Below, piece after piece: positions 8,667 through 16,540 of a stretch of 60,386 nucleotides of DNA. This stretch comes from Candidatus Gastranaerophilales bacterium (GTDB lineage Bacteria > Cyanobacteriota > Vampirovibrionia > Gastranaerophilales > Gastranaerophilaceae). Within the stretch, counting starts at the first letter, position 1; every line of letters starts with the position of its first letter. Location: NCBI GenBank assembly GCA_023662705.1, contig JAMPIM010000002.1, forward strand, positions 33,683 through 94,068. Direction: 5' to 3'. The notes under the pieces are model-generated. The model ran no database searches. It had not been told where the DNA came from and saw nothing but the letters and a program-made list of their open reading frames with translations. The position numbers were made by a program, and so were the translations under genes.

Positions 8667-9774
8667 GGTCGTCATAATAGGAGCCGGAGCTTCAGGCTGT
8701 ATTTGTGCGTATTATCTTTTAAAAGCGGGGGTAAATGTAACCTTATTTGATAAAGGTACTCCGCTAAGGACATTATTACCAACAGGCGGAGGCAGATGTA
8801 ATCTTGCACACGCAGAATACGACTTCAAAGAACTTGCAAAAAACTACCCGCGCGGAGAAAAATTTTTACTCTCTGCATTCTCCAGATTTTCAACTTGGGA
8901 CACTCTTGCTTTATTTGAAGAATTAGGAATAAAAACTTACACTCAGGATGATAACAGAATTTTCCCTGAAAGCAATAGTGCAAAAGAAGTTAGAGAAACT
9001 ATCTTATCAAAAATCCGCAAAGCAAAAATTATTAAAGAAGAAGTTCTTGAAATAGAAAAGAGTGAAAATGGGTTCAAAGTTAACAATGAAGAGTTTACTC
9101 ATGTAATTGTAGCAATCGGCGGACATGCAGGATACGGTTTATTAAAAGATTTTGGAATAAATGTTATTGAGCCAAAACCATCTCTTGTTGGTCTAAATAC
9201 AAAAGAAAACTTCAAAGATATAAGCGGAACTGTTTGCTATGGAATAAACGGATATGGGTTAACTGGCGATATTTTATTTACACACTTTGGGATATCAGGG
9301 CCATTAATCTACAAAATTTCTTCATTAAAAGCATTTGACTCATTCCCATACGAATTAGAATTTGATTTAGCGCCACAATTAAAGGATTTACAATCAATCC
9401 TAAATATTTACCCCCATAAAGAAGTCAAGAATATTTTAAAAGAATATTTACCGCAAAAGTCAATTAGCAAGATTCTTACAGGAATAGATGAAACAACAAA
9501 AGCCCATGACATAAACGGTAAACTTCGAGACTTGATACTTGAAAGAATTCACCATTTCAAAGTAACAGTTGTCGGAACAAATCGCGGAGAAGAAACAGTA
9601 ACCGCAGGCGGGGTAGATCTGAATGAGATAAACCCTAAAACAATGGAAGTTAAAGGGGTAAACGGACTTTATTGCATTGGAGAAGTTTTAAATATTGACG
9701 GATTCTGCGGTGGATTCAATCTACAGAATGCATGGACAACTGCGTTTATCGCAGCTGAAAATATAAAGCAATAA
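8650..9774 (+). CDS. FAD-dependent oxidoreductase, BaiN/HI0933 (YhiN) family
   Basis: Flavoprotein of 374 residues. The dinucleotide-binding motif VVIIGAGASG is at residues 7-16, the family-specific GGGRCN at 46-51, and the C-terminal FAD-binding GGFNLQNAW near 355. Homologues are annotated as NAD(P)/FAD-dependent oxidoreductases or BaiN-like reductases; the physiological substrate is unknown here. It overlaps folK by 17 bases and ends at a bidirectional terminator. Assignment to the family is firm, to a reaction not. Confidence 0.9.
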   Translation: MAQESRVVIIGAGASGCICAYYLLKAGVNVTLFDKGTPLRTLLPTGGGRCNLAHAEYDFKELAKNYPRGEKFLLSAFSRFSTWDTLALFEELGIKTYTQDDNRIFPESNSAKEVRETILSKIRKAKIIKEEVLEIEKSENGFKVNNEEFTHVIVAIGGHAGYGLLKDFGINVIEPKPSLVGLNTKENFKDISGTVCYGINGYGLTGDILFTHFGISGPLIYKISSLKAFDSFPYELEFDLAPQLKDLQSILNIYPHKEVKNILKEYLPQKSISKILTGIDETTKAHDINGKLRDLILERIHHFKVTVVGTNRGEETVTAGGVDLNEINPKTMEVKGVNGLYCIGEVLNIDGFCGGFNLQNAWTTAFIAAENIKQ

Positions 9775-9806
9775 AAATAGGCTAAGCTTAAGCTTAGCCT
9801 ATTTTT
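9773..9806. terminator. Bidirectional terminator between convergent genes
   Basis: A perfect palindrome, AAAAATAGGCTAAGC plus its complement, with A and T runs on both sides; it serves both the flavoprotein gene and the convergent Gly-rich gene. Confidence 0.85.
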
Positions 9807-9814
9807 CAATTTTA

Positions 9815-10951
9815 TTATTGGTCTTTTACTCCAATTTGATTAAGATCAGGTGCTGATGCTGTATTTTGATCAAGAACCAATACTATTGTAGCTTTACCTG
9901 TTGCTGGATCCTTATCTTTTACATAAGCCATTAAAGTATAGCTTTGTTTGTTACCAGTTGCACTCTGCATTACATATGCATCTGTTCCGTGTAATCTGTT
10001 ACCTGCAGGAATTTCAACTGGGGAATAACTTAATGAAATACCGCTTGCTGTCTTAAATTTTATTGATTTGAAGCTATTTGATGTTGCATCATACTCAACT
10101 GATTGATCTGAATTAGCAACCAAATCCTTAATTTTTTCGTCATAAGCACCTTTTATTTCAAAAGTAAAGTCTGAAATACCTTGTGCTTTTAAGTTTTTCA
10201 ATAAAGTTGTTGCTGATGTAACAAATGCGCCTGTTTCAGTTTGAATATAGCCCAAGTTGTTGCCTGTTGTAATACTGCTTAAATCCTTATCTTTGCCTTT
10301 TTTTCTTGGCTTAGCATCATCATCCAAGCTGTCAACAATCTCAGTGCCTTCGTCTGCTAATGCATTCAACTTACCTAATAAGTCATTTAGCCATTGTTTA
10401 TTAGATGGGTCTTGTACTCCATCTAAACCTTTTTTCAAGTCTTTTAATTTTGCAAGTTCTTTATCATAAGCAGTTTGATCTAAATTTGCTTTACCATCAC
10501 CATAAGTATCATCCAGTGCTTTAGAAAAAGCTTCAATTTTAGGGTTATCTTTATCAAGTCCACTAGTTATTGTTGTTGATGGAGTTGATGGAGTTGATGG
10601 AGTTGTTGTATTGTTATTAGCAGCAGGAGTTCCGCCGAAGCCCCAGTTTCCGAAGTTACCCCAAGAAGGGAAACCGCCGAACATGTTGCCCATTCCGAAA
10701 CCGCCAAACATATTGCCGAATCCGCCAAACATGTTACCGCAAAAACTGCCAAGGATGTTACCGAAGCCCATTCCAAGACCCATGCCTAAGCCGCCCCAGA
10801 ATCCGCCGCGTGAACCGCCACAGCAGTTATATGTATTATTGCTATTGTAGTTGAAAATTAAAGTGTCGCCACCTAGTGAACGGTTATAGCGTTTAAAAGA
10901 ACTATCGCCGTAGAAGCAATGACATCCATAAGTATTTCTTACATAGCCCAT
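9815..10951 (-). CDS. Gly/Asn/Phe-rich protein of unknown function (378 aa)
   Basis: No family recognised. Residues ~45-115 are a low-complexity Gly/Phe/Met/Asn tract (GGLGMGLGMGF and NMFGGFG units), followed by a Thr/Ser/Pro linker with PST repeats (~118-132) encoded by imperfect 9-bp repeats. A charged helical segment runs over ~140-225, and a C-terminal part (~230-378) looks beta-rich and globular. The first 45 residues contain four Cys, two of them adjacent. There is no signal peptide. GAGGT stands 8 bases before ATG. It is divergent from flagellin and has the second special promoter type (10976-11047), shared with the Met/Gly-rich protein at 23275, so the two may belong to one regulon. 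A surface or flagellum-associated structural role is a guess. Confidence 0.8.
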   Translation of the reverse strand: MGYVRNTYGCHCFYGDSSFKRYNRSLGGDTLIFNYNSNNTYNCCGGSRGGFWGGLGMGLGMGFGNILGSFCGNMFGGFGNMFGGFGMGNMFGGFPSWGNFGNWGFGGTPAANNNTTTPSTPSTPSTTITSGLDKDNPKIEAFSKALDDTYGDGKANLDQTAYDKELAKLKDLKKGLDGVQDPSNKQWLNDLLGKLNALADEGTEIVDSLDDDAKPRKKGKDKDLSSITTGNNLGYIQTETGAFVTSATTLLKNLKAQGISDFTFEIKGAYDEKIKDLVANSDQSVEYDATSNSFKSIKFKTASGISLSYSPVEIPAGNRLHGTDAYVMQSATGNKQSYTLMAYVKDKDPATGKATIVLVLDQNTASAPDLNQIGVKDQ

Positions 10952-10975
10952 AATTTGTACCTCATCTATTTACAT

Positions 10976-11047
10976 CTTATATATATATAAAGTATTTAAA
11001 AAATATACGATTTCACACATGTTTTATTTCGTTACAAAAGTTTACAT
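10976..11047 (-). promoter_or_regulatory. ACTTTATATA-type promoter with tandem TGTAAC element, Gly-rich gene
   Basis: On the minus strand, from 11047: ATGTAAACTTTTGTAAC (two copies, 10-bp period), TGTGAAAT at offset 31-38, and ACTTTATATA at offset 55-64 ending in TAAG. All three elements have identical offsets at 51387-51458. It differs from both the sigma-70 and sigma-28 consensus. Confidence 0.6.
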
Positions 11048-11100
11048 TTACAACTTTAGTTGTAGAACTACATAAAAAAGAAAATACTACCCCAAATCAG

Positions 11101-11117
11101 AACCCTTTATTTATAAG
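11101..11117 (+). repeat. 17-bp motif shared with 51495-51511
   Basis: AACCCTTTATTTATAAG occurs here and, identically, upstream of the unknown gene at 51615. In both places it lies about 50 bp upstream of a sigma-28-type -35 box. A binding site is possible. Confidence 0.5.
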
Positions 11118-11167
11118 CCTTTAGATACCACCCTCCTCCATATAGAGGATTCTCTAACTAAAGTTGT

Positions 11168-11194
11168 AAAGTTCATTTTTTTTATTCCGTAATA
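11168..11194 (+). promoter_or_regulatory. Probable sigma-28 promoter of flagellin
   Basis: TAAAGTTC (11168-11175), 11 bp, TCCGTAAT (11187-11194). The -35 is good and the -10 weaker than at the other three sites. The start codon is 45 bases downstream. Unlike the others, it lacks the tandem TGTAAC element. Confidence 0.6.
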
Positions 11195-11238
11195 CATGAG
11201 GAAAGGTAAATAATTACAAATTTGAAAGGACATTTATT

Positions 11239-12354
11239 ATGGGGTCAACTTCAACAATTACAATTAACACGAATTTGTCATCCCTAACTGCACAAAAATA
11301 CCTTAGAGACGCAACAAAAGGTATGAACAGCGCAATGGAGAAGTTATCTACTGGCTTCAAGATTAACTCAGCAAAAGATGACGCAGCAGGGTACGCAGTG
11401 TACACCGGCATGGAAGCTAAAATTAACGGTTACGATATCATCGAAACCAACGCACAAATGGGTTTGGATATGTTAACAACCCAAGAAGGTATTCTTGATA
11501 TCATCAACCAATACTTACAAAGAATCAGAGACTTGACTATGCAAGCAGCAAACGGTACTTATGGTTCTGCATCTTTAGATGCTATCAAAACCGAAGTTGT
11601 TCAAAGAATGGACGAAATTAACCGTTTATGTGAAATCACTGATTTCAACGATGCATATCTTTTAGACGGTTCACGTACAGAAGATATCAACTTGCAAGTA
11701 GGTTTGTATTCTAACAAAAGATGTGTAATCACTCTTGATTCATTCTTGTTCGCAAGTGCTAAATCTACCGTTATCATGGGATTCACTTCTACAACTAATG
11801 GCGGTTACATCGATTTAACATCAAGCACAGATCCTGACATGTATGAATACAGAGCAAGAGAACTTAACTCAGACGGTTCACCTGTTTATGAAGCAGACGG
11901 AAAAACTATCAAATACAAAGAAGGTTCTTACCAATCTGCTCTTGCGGCAGCACTTGCTGAAAACGGCGTAATAGAAGCTGCTGACGGTGATGCGAATATT
12001 ATTAAATCTAAAGATACAACCGATCCTAAAACAATCAGCATTGAAGACATGTGCGATGCTATCTACAGAAACGACAGTTCAGCTCGTGCATTCATCGACA
12101 ACGTTGACTATGCGATTGACAACGTATCACTCAGATGTACTAAAATCGGTGCTTACATGAACAGACTTGATTCTGCAATCGAAGCTACTGATGTACAAAG
12201 AGAAAACTTAACAGAAGCAGTATCTACAATCAAGGATGCTGACGCTGCTACAGAATCTTCTAACTACATCAAGTACCAAATCTTGCAGCAAGCAACTGCT
12301 TCTCTGTTAGCAACAGCTAACCAGCAGCCGCAAATCGCATTAAACTTACTATAA
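11239..12354 (+). CDS. Flagellin
   Basis: Filament protein of the bacterial flagellum, exported by the flagellar type III apparatus. Length is 371 residues. The N-terminal D0/D1 region is classic: INTNLSSLTAQKYL, then MEKLSTGFKINSAKDDAAGYAV and the QEGILDIINQYLQRIRDLTMQAANG helix. The C-terminal D0/D1 region (about 300-371) ends NYIKYQILQQATASLLATANQQPQIALNLL, with the usual buried hydrophobic end. Residues ~165-285 are the variable outer domain and match nothing I know. AAAGGA precedes ATG. It is a single-gene unit with a sigma-28-type promoter. No other flagellar structural gene is in the window. Confidence 0.97.
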   Translation: MGSTSTITINTNLSSLTAQKYLRDATKGMNSAMEKLSTGFKINSAKDDAAGYAVYTGMEAKINGYDIIETNAQMGLDMLTTQEGILDIINQYLQRIRDLTMQAANGTYGSASLDAIKTEVVQRMDEINRLCEITDFNDAYLLDGSRTEDINLQVGLYSNKRCVITLDSFLFASAKSTVIMGFTSTTNGGYIDLTSSTDPDMYEYRARELNSDGSPVYEADGKTIKYKEGSYQSALAAALAENGVIEAADGDANIIKSKDTTDPKTISIEDMCDAIYRNDSSARAFIDNVDYAIDNVSLRCTKIGAYMNRLDSAIEATDVQRENLTEAVSTIKDADAATESSNYIKYQILQQATASLLATANQQPQIALNLL

Positions 12355-12379
12355 TACAGTAAGATTAAATAAAACCAAT

Positions 12380-12472
12380 GCCTAATCAAATTAGGCTTAG
12401 TTGAAATACAAAAAATAATAGATGTCCTTTCAAGATGTCCGGTATTTTATAATGCCGGACATTCCTTTTTTA
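12380..12472 (+). terminator. Two tandem hairpins after flagellin
   Basis: The first, GCCTAATcaaATTAGGC (12380-12396), has a weak T tail. The second, ATGTCCGG(T)ATT/AAT(G)CCGGACAT (12435-12462), is followed by a T-rich run to the end of the convergent gene. The first could also stabilise the flagellin mRNA 3' end. Confidence 0.75.
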
Positions 12473-12700
12473 TTTTAAAGTCTTCACATATTCAATAATA
12501 TCATTCGACTCATACATCTGGATATTTCTATCTTTATCAACCATAAACGGAACTTGTCTTTTTCCACCCATTTGAATCAAAGCAGCTTCAGAGGCTTTAT
12601 CGGAAATATCAATCTTATTATATTTAATTCCGTTTTCATCCATGTAACACATTACTTTTTTGCAATATGGACATTGCTCTAAAACAAATAAATCAATCAT
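12470..12700 (-). CDS. Glutaredoxin-like protein
   Basis: A 76-residue thiol-disulfide oxidoreductase with the active-site CPYC (Cys10, Cys13), the cis-Pro in QVPF (Pro51) and the ESNDIIEYV helix at the end. This is the length of a minimal NrdH/Grx3-type glutaredoxin. It would reduce disulfides or glutathione-like mixed disulfides in the cytoplasm. AAGGAG precedes the start. It is a single gene, divergent from panD. The exact partner cannot be told from sequence. Confidence 0.92.
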   Translation of the reverse strand: MIDLFVLEQCPYCKKVMCYMDENGIKYNKIDISDKASEAALIQMGGKRQVPFMVDKDRNIQMYESNDIIEYVKTLK

Positions 12701-12813
12701 AGTAACACTCCTTTTTATCTCTAATATATTTTAATTTGTAAAAACAAATTTCTAAATTAAACGCTGAGGTTATTTTTTTGTGTTACTATAAATTATAACA
12801 AGAGGGAATAAAT

Positions 12814-13173
12814 ATGTTATTCGAATTTTTACACTCCAAAATACATAGAGCAACTATTACCGATTCAAACTTAAATTACGTCGGTTCAATTACTATAGAT
12901 GAAGAATTTCTTGAAAAAGCTAACATCAGAGAATGGGAAAAAGTAGAGATTCTTGATATCAATAACGGTGAAAGATTTCAAACTTATGCAATCAAAGGGA
13001 AACGCGGTTCAAAATGTTTTTGCGTAAACGGAGCTGCTGCAAGAAAAGTTCAGGCGGGAGATAAAATTATTATCGTTACTTATGCCCAAATGAACGATGA
13101 AGAAATCAAAACCCACAAACCAACAATTCTTCAAGTGGGCGAAGGTAATGAAATTTTAAGTTATGGCAAATAA
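12814..13173 (+). CDS. panD: Aspartate 1-decarboxylase
   Basis: Makes beta-alanine from aspartate for pantothenate and coenzyme A. It is a pyruvoyl enzyme: the precursor self-cleaves between Gly24 and Ser25, present here as NYVGSITID. Length is 119 residues, close to the family norm; KIHRATIT and NGAAARKVQAGDKIIIV are conserved blocks. AGAGGG precedes the start. The last 11 bases overlap a small downstream ORF in another frame. Other pantothenate genes are not nearby. Confidence 0.96.
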   Translation: MLFEFLHSKIHRATITDSNLNYVGSITIDEEFLEKANIREWEKVEILDINNGERFQTYAIKGKRGSKCFCVNGAAARKVQAGDKIIIVTYAQMNDEEIKTHKPTILQVGEGNEILSYGK

Positions 13174-13318
13174 TCCTTATAAACCCAAAAAGAATAAGAA
13201 AAAGTTTACCATTGATACAAAAAACATGGGTGTAAATATTGATAAGAACGAGTATTATGAAATCATTCTTTCAAATTCTGCGCATCCCGAGAAATTTAAT
13301 CCTAAGGGAGGATTCTAA
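13163..13318 (+). CDS. Small basic hypothetical protein overlapping panD (51 aa)
   Basis: Unrecognised 51-residue ORF, beginning MANNPYKPKKNKKKF and ending HPEKFNPKGGF. It overlaps the panD stop by 11 bases in a different frame, as expected for translational coupling, and overlaps the convergent gene's 3' end by 17 bases. Lys and Asn richness and a readable C-terminal part suggest a real gene; there is no Shine-Dalgarno of its own. Confidence 0.55.
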   Translation: MANNPYKPKKNKKKFTIDTKNMGVNIDKNEYYEIILSNSAHPEKFNPKGGF

Positions 13319-13841
13319 TTCCGCTATTTGTACCATAGTTATTATTCATAACACGATATCCTCTTCCGCCAAACGGAAAAGAAGAATATTGCATAATATT
13401 TGAATTAGTATATTGTGGTGCAAATCCTGTTGTGTAAGCAGGCATCAAATCCTGAGTAAGAATAGAAGGGGTTACACCTGTAGCCTGTCCTGCAATATAA
13501 TTCCCTAAACTATTTTTGAACGAATTTCTGTAACCATTGTATTTTGGTCTGTTAAGAATAGCATTTTCCACCTGCTGATATCTTGTGTCCAAATCACCTG
13601 CCTGCGTTGCACCAAAAGCCAGATTTTCCAAGCGTTCAAGCCTTTGTATAGCATTTTCCCGAGCATAACTTCTGTTAAGAGCATATCTTTCAAGTGCATT
13701 AAGCCCGTTGGAATATCGAGGAGAATAGTATCCGCCATTATACGGATTATAATAATATGGCCGCGTTGTCGTTACTGTTTTTGCAAAAACAGGTATTGTA
13801 TTAACTAGTAATAAAAAACAAACGAATAATCTTAATAACAT
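13302..13841 (-). CDS. Secreted Tyr/Asn-rich hypothetical protein (179 aa)
   Basis: The start at 13841 is chosen because AAGGGG lies 8 bases upstream and the protein then begins with a Sec signal peptide (MLLRLFVCFLLLVNTIPVFA, cut near residue 20). An upstream in-frame start at 13898 would bury the signal. The mature part has a Tyr/Pro/Asn-rich segment, then a charged helix with RLERLENLAFGATQAGDLD, a Leu/Glu/Phe-Gly repeat unit type I associate with cyanobacterial-lineage secreted proteins, then a Tyr/Asn-rich tail. Periplasmic or surface location is likely; function unknown. Confidence 0.75.
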   Translation of the reverse strand: MLLRLFVCFLLLVNTIPVFAKTVTTTRPYYYNPYNGGYYSPRYSNGLNALERYALNRSYARENAIQRLERLENLAFGATQAGDLDTRYQQVENAILNRPKYNGYRNSFKNSLGNYIAGQATGVTPSILTQDLMPAYTTGFAPQYTNSNIMQYSSFPFGGRGYRVMNNNYGTNSGIRILP

Positions 13842-13903
13842 TTTTGAATCCCCTTTATTAATAATGTAGGGTGAAATCAAAAAATTATTATTCTTCAACA
13901 GGA

Positions 13904-14296
13904 TTATTTATTAAGGTAAGTTTCAAAACTCTTATCTTCAACTTTATAGCCGCAGCCTTCATGGAGCTTCCCCGGATAACCTATTTTTGAAGCAGGGTAT
14001 TTTTTACACATTTTGAGACGTTTATCGTAAACAGAACAAAGCCCGTCTTCTGTAACATATTTACATGCAAAAATAAGATTTCCATCTTCATCTTTGCCTC
14101 TTATATAAAATCTTTTATATGCAGGAAATAAAAACTGCATAATTTTGAAATCTGTAGTTGTATAAGTATCAAAACTATACATATATCTACAGCATTTCCC
14201 GCATTTTAAACATTCTCCCGTAATTTTATACTCCATTTTTTCAGGAACAAAATATGAAAGAAATTCATTTTTTAAAGTTGTCAAAAAACTTAACAT
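13904..14296 (-). CDS. YkgJ-type cysteine cluster protein
   Basis: Contains the CxxCxxCC cluster (Cys29, Cys32, Cys35, Cys36) followed by CKYVTEDGLCSVYDKRLKMCKKYP, the pattern of the YkgJ/DUF3109 family that binds zinc or an iron-sulfur cluster. Function in bacteria is not established. The start is placed at ATG 14296; a TTG at 14320 would extend it by eight residues, and neither has a well-spaced ribosome binding site. It is divergent from the PBP gene. Confidence 0.85.
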   Translation of the reverse strand: MLSFLTTLKNEFLSYFVPEKMEYKITGECLKCGKCCRYMYSFDTYTTTDFKIMQFLFPAYKRFYIRGKDEDGNLIFACKYVTEDGLCSVYDKRLKMCKKYPASKIGYPGKLHEGCGYKVEDKSFETYLNK

Positions 14297-14378
14297 ATTG
14301 CTATAAAACACCCTTTTCAAATATTTATTTGGTAAAATAATGTAGGCTTAACTAATATGTTAACATAAAGAGGGATAT

Positions 14379-16529
14379 ATGAGAAAACAATATAACATAC
14401 CAAAAGCACGTAAAAGAAGTTCTTCAAACCGCGTAAAGTTTGAGAACCCTGTATTGCAGATTATTGCATCTGTTGCAGTATTAGGAATAGGCGTTTTACT
14501 GGCAGGAATGATAGCATTGAAACTTTATTTAATTTCACTTCCGCCAATAAAAAACCTAAATACACTCAAACCAAATATTGTCACAACTTTCTGTGCAAGT
14601 GACGGGGAAGTAATAAAGACCTTTGCAGCTTATACATTTTCTAATGTTGAACTTAAAGAAGTTCCAAAAGAACTTGTTCAAGCTCTTATAGCAACCGAAG
14701 ATAAGAATTTCTACAAACACCCGGGATATGATTTATTAGGACTTGGGCGTTCAATGGTAGCAAACGTACTTGCAGGACATGTTGTTCAGGGTGCAAGCAC
14801 ACTGACTCAGCAGCTTTCTAGAATTTTATTCTTATCTAATGAAAAAACATTTACACGTAAAATCAAAGAACTTCAAGTTGCTGCTCAAATAGAAAAAACT
14901 ATTTCTAAAGACAAAATTTTAGAAATGTATTTGAATAATGTTTACCTTGGCTCAGGAGCCTACGGTGTAAAAGGCGCAGCAAGAATTTATTTCAATAAAA
15001 ACCTGAATGAACTTACATTGTCAGAAATGGCTTTAATTGCAGGACTTCCTCAAGCACCATCGGTTTATTCGCCATATCACAGCAAAGAACTGGCAAAACA
15101 AAGACGAAATCAGGTTCTTTTAAGAATGTATAAAATGAAATACATTGACAAAGAAACACTCGAAAAAGCAAAAGAAGAACCTATAAAGCTTTCTACAATG
15201 CCACAATTATATGCAACAAACAAAGCGCCTTATTTTTGTGACTATGTTATGAAAGACTTACAAAAGCTGGGATTTAGCGAAGAAGAAATAGTTAACGGCG
15301 GTTACAAAGTCGTAACAACTTTAAACTATCAGGCTCAAATAACAGCAAATGAATCTATATTAAACAACTTAAGAGCCTGGGGATTAACCAGTGACAAGAA
15401 CCAAGCTGCTGTATTCTCATTCAGTCCTATTGACGGAAGAATTCTGGTTTATGTAGGCGGAAAAGACTATGGAAAGAGCCAATACGACCGTGTTACACAG
15501 TCTTTGAGACCATCAGGTTCTGCCTTTAAACCGTTTATTTATACAGCTGCACTTGAAAAAGGTTACTCTCCAAATGATATGATTGATGATTTGCCATATA
15601 AAATAGGTAACTGGGCGCCTAAAAACGACAGTAACAAATACAGAGGCCCGATTCCAATGTATACAGCGTTAATGGTTTCATCAAACGTGTGTACTGCAAG
15701 GTTAATGGATGCTATCGGCGTAAGACCGGTAATACAGCTTGCGAGAGTTATGGGAATTACAACACCGATTCCTTACGACTACACAATTGCACTCGGTTCT
15801 CACAGCGTAAAATTGTTTGAAATGACCCGTGCATTCGGCGTTTTTGCAAACGGCGGATTCAAAGTTGAACCTTATGCTATTGAAAGAGTTGAGTCTTCAA
15901 GAGGAACAATTCTTTACGAAGCAAAAAAAGCAAAAACAAGTAAAGTTCTTAATATAAATACAGCCGCAACAATGACAGCAATTATGAAAACCGTTATTAC
16001 AAACGGGACAGGACGTTCGGCAAATATCGGAAAACCTGCTGCCGGTAAAACAGGTACAACCGATAACAACAAAGATGCTTATTTCATAGGATTTACTCCT
16101 GATGTAGTAACAGGCGTCTGGGTCGGTAACGATGATAACTCACAAATGGGCGGTGTTTATGGCAGCACTGTTCCTGCTAAAATTTGGAAAGATATTATGC
16201 TTGTTGCAACTGCTCCTTACGGAAATTCTGATTTTGAATATCCTGAAATTATTCTTAATCCGTTCAAAGCTTCAAACATCTCAATAATTCCGCAAAACGA
16301 AGCTCAAAAAGCTTGGGAGGAAGAAGAGGCAAAAGCTAACGAAAAAGAACAGGAAGAATCTAAAGCAGATACTGATGCAGTTAATCCAAATGAAGTCATA
16401 CAACAGATGACTCCAATTAAGAAAAAAGAAATGCCAAAAATTGAGATAAAAAAAGAAAGACAAACCACCGAGCCTCCAGCTGAACAGTTTGCACCAATAC
16501 CGCTAACAACAGCACCTGTAGGACAATAA
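14379..16529 (+). CDS. Class A penicillin-binding protein (PBP1A type)
   Basis: Bifunctional peptidoglycan synthase anchored in the inner membrane. The single transmembrane helix is near residues 27-52. The GT51 glycosyltransferase domain (~65-240) has catalytic Glu107 in ATEDKNFY and the GGST-like QGASTLTQQL. The transpeptidase domain has Ser381-xx-Lys384 (SAFK), an SSN motif and KTGTT at 557-561. The C-terminal ~90 residues are an acidic, Lys/Glu-rich then Pro-rich tail with no fold I recognise. GAGGG precedes the start. The next gene follows after 11 bases, so they may be cotranscribed. Confidence 0.95.
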   Translation: MRKQYNIPKARKRSSSNRVKFENPVLQIIASVAVLGIGVLLAGMIALKLYLISLPPIKNLNTLKPNIVTTFCASDGEVIKTFAAYTFSNVELKEVPKELVQALIATEDKNFYKHPGYDLLGLGRSMVANVLAGHVVQGASTLTQQLSRILFLSNEKTFTRKIKELQVAAQIEKTISKDKILEMYLNNVYLGSGAYGVKGAARIYFNKNLNELTLSEMALIAGLPQAPSVYSPYHSKELAKQRRNQVLLRMYKMKYIDKETLEKAKEEPIKLSTMPQLYATNKAPYFCDYVMKDLQKLGFSEEEIVNGGYKVVTTLNYQAQITANESILNNLRAWGLTSDKNQAAVFSFSPIDGRILVYVGGKDYGKSQYDRVTQSLRPSGSAFKPFIYTAALEKGYSPNDMIDDLPYKIGNWAPKNDSNKYRGPIPMYTALMVSSNVCTARLMDAIGVRPVIQLARVMGITTPIPYDYTIALGSHSVKLFEMTRAFGVFANGGFKVEPYAIERVESSRGTILYEAKKAKTSKVLNINTAATMTAIMKTVITNGTGRSANIGKPAAGKTGTTDNNKDAYFIGFTPDVVTGVWVGNDDNSQMGGVYGSTVPAKIWKDIMLVATAPYGNSDFEYPEIILNPFKASNISIIPQNEAQKAWEEEEAKANEKEQEESKADTDAVNPNEVIQQMTPIKKKEMPKIEIKKERQTTEPPAEQFAPIPLTTAPVGQ

Positions 16530-16540
16530 AAGGAGAGATA

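Noticed and set aside
10560..10605. Microsatellite or CRISPR-like repeat
   Set aside because: The GGAGTTGAT repeats encode the PST linker in frame; there are no spacers.
10611..10850. Pro-rich ORF on the plus strand inside the Gly-rich gene
   Set aside because: It is the antisense reading of Gly codons (GGN/CCN), has no ribosome binding site and matches nothing.
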